From the NCBI GenBank assembly GCA_020430845.1, contig JAGQJA010000110.1, forward strand, positions 1-46,267: a DNA stretch of 46,267 nt, written 5' to 3'. Positions within the stretch are counted from its first letter, which is position 1. Each line of letters starts with the position of its first letter. A model generated the notes under the pieces. That model worked only from the letters and a program-made list of their open reading frames with translations, was not told the origin of the DNA and searched no databases. Shown in pieces: positions 42,134-46,267 of the stretch. The translations under genes were made by a program, and so were the position numbers. This DNA comes from Myxococcales bacterium (GTDB taxonomy: Bacteria > Myxococcota_A > Polyangia > Polyangiales > Polyangiaceae).

Positions 42134-42937
42134 ATGCTGTCTGGTTGGCGTTCCTGGGCTCGCGCGATTTCTGTCGCCTCGATGGTCGTGGCGCCCGCGC
42201 TGCTCGTGCTCACCGCGCCGCGCCCGGCGCGCGCGTTCGGCGACGTGGGCGCGTTCGATCCTCGCGCGCTCGTCGTCAGTGGCGCCGAGGGCCCTGCCCA
42301 CCCGTCCGCGCCGAGCCGTTGGTCTTGGGAGCTCATCCAGCGCACGAGCGCGCCCGCACGCGCCAAGCCGTCGTCGGTCCGCGCCGACGACCCGCACATC
42401 GTCGACGGCCCCTTCCTCTTCTTGAGCGGCACCCGTCCCCTGCCCGCGCTCTCCGCGGCCGAGATCGCCGGGCTCCGCCGCTACTTCGCGCTCGGCGGCC
42501 TCTTGCTCGTCGACGACAGCGCGGTCGACGCAGGCGGACAGCCGAGCGAGTTCGGCAAGAGCGCGCGCCGCGAGATCGCGCGCGTGCTGCCCGATCAAAG
42601 CCCGATCCCGCTAGGTCCCGAGCACGTGCTCTTTCGCACGTTCTACCTGCTCAAGCGCGCCGAGGGGCGCGTCGCCGGCCCCAAGACGCTCGAGGCGATC
42701 GTGCGCTCGGGCAGCGCGCAGGTCGTCTTCACCAACCACGACGTCACGGGCGCGCTCGCGCGCGGCGTCACGGGCGCGTGGGAGCTGCCCGTCACTCCCG
42801 GTGGCGACGTGCAGCGCGAGCGAGCGATCCGCCTGGCGGTGAACATCGCGATGTACGTGCTCTGCTCCAACTACAAAGACGATCAGGTGCACGCTCCGTT
42901 CTTGATGCGACGACGCGCGCTGAGCCCGAGACCCTGA
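42134..42937 (+). CDS. DUF4159 exported protein
   Basis: 267 residues with a Sec signal (about 1-34, ending RPARAFG). The body carries FLFLSGTRPLPALSAAEI, LRRYFALGGLLLVDDS, SPIPLGPEHVLFRTFYLL, and VNIAMYVLCSNYKDDQVH, typical of DUF4159, a GATase-like fold. Such genes usually stand in clusters with MoxR ATPase, DUF58 and VWA proteins. Stop and next ATG are adjacent. Confidence 0.82.
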   Translation: MLSGWRSWARAISVASMVVAPALLVLTAPRPARAFGDVGAFDPRALVVSGAEGPAHPSAPSRWSWELIQRTSAPARAKPSSVRADDPHIVDGPFLFLSGTRPLPALSAAEIAGLRRYFALGGLLLVDDSAVDAGGQPSEFGKSARREIARVLPDQSPIPLGPEHVLFRTFYLLKRAEGRVAGPKTLEAIVRSGSAQVVFTNHDVTGALARGVTGAWELPVTPGGDVQRERAIRLAVNIAMYVLCSNYKDDQVHAPFLMRRRALSPRP

Positions 42938-45148
42938 ATGCACTCCCGGCTCGCCAGCTCCGGCGACCTGCCCCCGTGGGCGGCGGTCCTCGCGTGCGTG
43001 CTCGCGCTCGTGAGCCTGGGCGTGCTGCTCGCGCTCGAGCTGCGGCGGCGTGAGCGCGGCGGTCCGTCCATCGTGGCCACCGGCGTCGTGGCGGTCGCCG
43101 CGTTGGTCCTCGCCGTCCTACGCCCGGTGCGCGTCGCGGCGCGCGAGAGCGTCGTCGGCGCCAAGGTCGTGGTCCTCGTCGACGGATCGCGCTCGATGGA
43201 CCTCCCGGGAGACGACGGTCCGCGTCACGTCGCGCGTGACCGGGCCGCCAAAGAAATCGCGGGGTTGGCCAAGGAGGCGCGCCTCGTCACCATGTCGTTC
43301 GGTGACGGCGCGCCGCGCGTCGTGTCCGACGGCGCGCCCATCGGCTCCGACGCGCGCAGCGATCTCGCCGCGGCGCTCCGCGCGCTCGGGACCTCGGCCG
43401 AGGAGCGACCACGCGCGCTCGTCGTGATCTCCGACGGACGCCTCGACGAGCCGTCGGCCGAAGCGACCGAGGCCGCGCTCCGCGCGCTGGGCGAGACCCT
43501 CCGCGTCCCCATCCACACGGTCGCCACGACGCGACGCGTGCTCGCAGACGCGAGCGTCCGGCGCGTGTCGACGGCGGGCGCCGCGGTGGCGCACGTGCCG
43601 CTGCCGCTCCGCGTCGAGATCGGCTGCGAAGGAGCGCTCGCGTGCGACTCGCTCACGGTCACGGCGCGCGAGCTGCGCGAGGACGGACCGCCGGCCGTGC
43701 TCGCGTCTGGCCTCGCCAAGGTCAAGGACGGCCGCGCGGTCGTCGACCTGTCGGTCACGCTCGATCGCGCGGGCACGCGCATCGTCGAGGTCGCCGTCAC
43801 GCCGCCCTCGGGCGACGAGCTGCCCGACAACGACCGACGGCTGCTCACGCTCAACGTCGCGCGCGAGCGCGTGCGCATCCTGCACGTCGCCGGACGCCCC
43901 ACGCATGACACACGCGCACTGCGCCAGTGGCTCAAGAGCAACGCCTCGGCCGACATCGTCGCGTTCTTCATCCTTCGCACGTCGTCCGACAACCCGAACG
44001 CGCGCCAAGAGGATCTGTCGCTGATTCCCTTCCCGGTCGACGAGCTCTTCACCGAGCACCTGCCGAGCTTCGACGCGATCGTCCTGCAAGACTTCGACGC
44101 GCAGCCCTACGGCCTCGAGCGCCACTTGCCTGCGGTCGCACGCTACGTGCGGAGCGGCGGCGGGCTCATCATGGTCGGCGGACCGAACTCCTTCGTGGCC
44201 GGCGGCTACGCCGACACGCCGCTCGCAGGCGTGCTGCCGGTGGCGCTCGACGGCACGCCCGGCGCGACCGCCGCCGACGTCGCGCCGTTCGTCCCCAGCT
44301 GGACCGACGACGGCCGGGCCGCGCCGCTGCTCGAGCCGCTGCGCTCGCTGGCCGGCGAAGAGCTGCCGCCGATGCCAGGCGCGAACGTCGTGGGCGACGT
44401 GCGCGAGGGCGCGATCGCGCTCTGGACACACCCACAGCGCAAGACGAAGGCGGGCGCGCCCATGCCGATCCTCGCCATCGGCGACCAGGGCGACGGGCGC
44501 TCGGTCGCGCTGGCGGTCGACGGCGGCTGGCTCCTCGAGTTCTCGCAGCTCGGCGCGCGCACGGGGGGCCGGGGGCACGGCGCGCTGTGGGACGGGCTGG
44601 TGGGATGGCTGATGCGCGATCCGCGCTTCGAGCCCGCGCAGCTCGAGCTCGTGGGCGGGTGCGTCGCCGACGTTCCCGCGCGCCTGCGCGTCCGCGTGCC
44701 ACCGTCGGGGGCGAGCCCCGACGCGCCGCTCGTCGTCGAGCTCAGGCGCCTCGACGACGACTCGCCACCCGCGCGCGTCGAGCTCAAACGCCCCACGGGC
44801 GGCGGCGTCGCAGAGGCCAAGCTCCCGCCGCTCGCCGCGGGCGGGTACACCGCGCGCGTGCGCCTGGGCACGGGCCCGACCACGCGCCGCGACTTCGCGT
44901 GTGAGCGCGGCGGTGACGAGTGGGCCGACTCGCGTCCCGACGCGGAGCGGCTCGAGCGACTCGCGGGCGCGACCCGCGCCACGTTCCGATGGGCCGGGGG
45001 CGACATGCGCGTGCCGCTGCCGCCGCCGACGGTCGTGAGCGCCGAGCGCCACGTCGTGCCCTTCGCGCCGTCTTGGGTGTGGACGCTCGCGGCGGCGATC
45101 GCGCTCGGCGTGCACTGGGTGGCGCGACGGCGCGGCGGCCTCTCCTGA
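42938..45148 (+). CDS. Membrane protein with VWA domain and glutamine-amidotransferase-like domain
   Basis: 736 residues. Two N-terminal helices (~13-33, 45-62) and one near the C-terminus. Residues ~76-250 form a VWA domain with the MIDAS start VDGSRSMD (Asp82, Ser84, Ser86). About 360-450 is GATase-like (FDAIVLQDFDAQPYGLERHL, GGGLIMVGGPNSF), without an obvious catalytic Cys. This is the family of BatA-cluster membrane proteins. Directly follows the DUF4159 gene. Confidence 0.85.
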   Translation: MHSRLASSGDLPPWAAVLACVLALVSLGVLLALELRRRERGGPSIVATGVVAVAALVLAVLRPVRVAARESVVGAKVVVLVDGSRSMDLPGDDGPRHVARDRAAKEIAGLAKEARLVTMSFGDGAPRVVSDGAPIGSDARSDLAAALRALGTSAEERPRALVVISDGRLDEPSAEATEAALRALGETLRVPIHTVATTRRVLADASVRRVSTAGAAVAHVPLPLRVEIGCEGALACDSLTVTARELREDGPPAVLASGLAKVKDGRAVVDLSVTLDRAGTRIVEVAVTPPSGDELPDNDRRLLTLNVARERVRILHVAGRPTHDTRALRQWLKSNASADIVAFFILRTSSDNPNARQEDLSLIPFPVDELFTEHLPSFDAIVLQDFDAQPYGLERHLPAVARYVRSGGGLIMVGGPNSFVAGGYADTPLAGVLPVALDGTPGATAADVAPFVPSWTDDGRAAPLLEPLRSLAGEELPPMPGANVVGDVREGAIALWTHPQRKTKAGAPMPILAIGDQGDGRSVALAVDGGWLLEFSQLGARTGGRGHGALWDGLVGWLMRDPRFEPAQLELVGGCVADVPARLRVRVPPSGASPDAPLVVELRRLDDDSPPARVELKRPTGGGVAEAKLPPLAAGGYTARVRLGTGPTTRRDFACERGGDEWADSRPDAERLERLAGATRATFRWAGGDMRVPLPPPTVVSAERHVVPFAPSWVWTLAAAIALGVHWVARRRGGLS

Positions 45149-45209
45149 GCTCGTGCTCGACGGCGCGACGCGCCTGCAGCCCGGACGCGAGGAGTGATAG
45201 GGTATCCGT

Positions 45210-46267
45210 CGATGAGACGGGCCTTGCTCTTCGCGTGCATCGTCAGCCTCGCGGCGCCAGCGCGCGACGCGAGCGCCCTCGTGTGGCCCGACGTGCCCGA
45301 GCGCGTCGAGCGCGCGCTGGCGTCGCCGGACGCCGCCACCCGACGCGCCGCGGCGCGTGAGCTCACGTCCCTGGGCCCCGCGCGCGGCGCCCCTCTCGTG
45401 CTCAAGGCGCTCGGCGACTCCGACGCCGAAGTGCGCGTAGCTGCTGCACAATCCGCGGTTCGGCTGCGCGTCCAGGGCGCGACCGACATCGTCCTCGCGT
45501 GGCTCGCGGAGCGCGACGCGCGGCTCCGCGTCGCCGCGTGCGAGGTGGCGGGCGCGGCCCCGTCCCCGCGCGCCGTCCCTGCCCTCGCGCGAGCCCTCGC
45601 CGACGCCGACCAAGCCGTGCGCGCCGCGGCGGCCGAAGCCCTCGGCGCGCAGGAGTCCGCAGAGGCCGTGGCCCCGCTCGCCGGCAAGCTCGACGATCCC
45701 AGCCCGCCCGTGCGCGTGCAGGTCGCGCGGTCGCTCGCGCGCCTCGGCTTCTCCAAGGCCGTCGTCCCCCTCGTCGGCAAGGTGCAGGACTCGGTCCCCG
45801 AGGTCCGCCAAGCCGTCGCGCGCGCGCTCGGCGACCTGCGCGACGCGCGCGCCGCGCAGGCGCTGCTGCTGCTGCTGCGCGACACCGTGCCCGAGGTCCG
45901 CGTCGAGGCCCTCGCGGCGCTCGGGCGCTTGCGCGCCACCGAGTCGGTGGACGCGATCGCGCCCCTCGCGCTCGACCGCAACCCGTCCGTGAGGCACGCC
46001 GCGCTCGTCGCGCTCGGGCGCATCGGCGACGCCAAGGCCGTGCGCGCGCTCGTCAAGGCGCTCGGCGCCCACGAGGACGGGCGCGGCTCGCTCGGCCCCA
46101 CGCCCGTCCGCGAGGCGCTCGTCGCCGCCGGTCCGGCCGCCGTCGACGAGCTCACCAAGCTCCTCGCGCGACCGGCGAGCCCCGAGATCGCCACGAGCGC
46201 GGCGTGGGTGCTCGGCGCGCTCAAGGCCACGTCGAGCGCGCCGGCGATCGTCGCCGCGCTCCGGCGC
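45210..46267 (+). CDS. Exported HEAT-repeat protein (partial)
   Basis: Cut by the window end; 352 codons are present. A signal-like N-terminus (MRRALLFACIVSLAAPARDA) is followed by tandem HEAT/PBS-lyase-type repeats of ~30 residues, for example DSDAEVRVAAAQSAVRL, DADQAVRAAAAEALGAQ, DSVPEVRQAVARALGDL, DTVPEVRVEALAALGRL and DRNPSVRHAALVALGRI. These make a protein-binding solenoid. No catalytic domain is visible so far. Confidence 0.85.

Noticed and set aside
43118-46072. 984-codon minus-strand frame opposite the VWA and HEAT genes
   Set aside because: Antisense shadow; the plus-strand genes have signal peptides and known repeats.
1-46267. Mobile elements, CRISPR arrays, prophage or classic secretion-system genes
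   Set aside because: None seen; no transposase, integrase, regular spaced repeats or phage structural motifs on either strand.

Overview
The window looks like chromosomal DNA from a myxobacterium-like organism (Myxococcota, probably Polyangia-type). The sequence is very GC-rich (about 70 % by eye, with codon third positions almost always G or C). It encodes about a dozen probable lipoproteins, a one-component Ser/Thr kinase with TPR-like repeats, a stand-alone ferredoxin:thioredoxin reductase-type protein, and several large exported proteins of unknown function. No transposase, integrase, CRISPR array or phage gene was seen. Genes are densely packed, often with TGATG or GTGA stop/start overlaps.

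1-5.4 kb: the end of hisH and all of hisA, then a minus-strand run: thioredoxin-like protein, deoC, full-length aldehyde dehydrogenase, truncated ALDH-like protein without catalytic residues, glutathione peroxidase. DeoC releases acetaldehyde, which the ALDH could oxidise. The ALDH pair looks like a split version of the two-domain ALDH16 architecture. 5.4-7.2 kb: an MSOX-type FAD oxidoreductase, a mini-lipoprotein and a 336-base gap.

7.2-15.6 kb: an envelope cluster consisting of an exported PEGA-like protein, a 952-residue lipoprotein, an 1183-residue lipoprotein with a metzincin HExxHxxGxxH site, and a probable outer-membrane beta-barrel. A convergent NhaR-like LysR regulator follows. 16.5-26.4 kb: a His-rich mini membrane protein, a coupled FtrB/parvulin-lipoprotein pair, DUF2079 protein and rhamnose-4-epimerase-like SDR, rpsU, glycosyltransferase with lipoprotein, a two-CxxCH lipoprotein, the Ser/Thr kinase and a basic DNA-binding protein.

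26.4-36.6 kb: a membrane SpeE-like protein, a metallophosphoesterase with membrane segments, and an SRPBCC protein behind a perfect inverted-repeat operator. Then comes the most unusual gene: a single 1004-codon frame joining a glycogen-binding-like N-terminus, a GH13 alpha-amylase-type domain with all three catalytic acids, and a radical SAM domain with a SPASM/Twitch-like tail. It is divergent from a PHP-domain phosphoesterase. A GIDE-domain membrane protein follows. 36.6-46.3 kb: two lipoproteins (one behind a 20-base palindrome), tRNA-Leu(CAA), a coupled sensor-lipoprotein/mini-TM/Ppx-GppA operon, another lipoprotein, a DUF4159 plus VWA/GATase-like membrane pair, and a HEAT-repeat protein cut by the window end.

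All functions are inferred from motifs read by eye. No database search was run.
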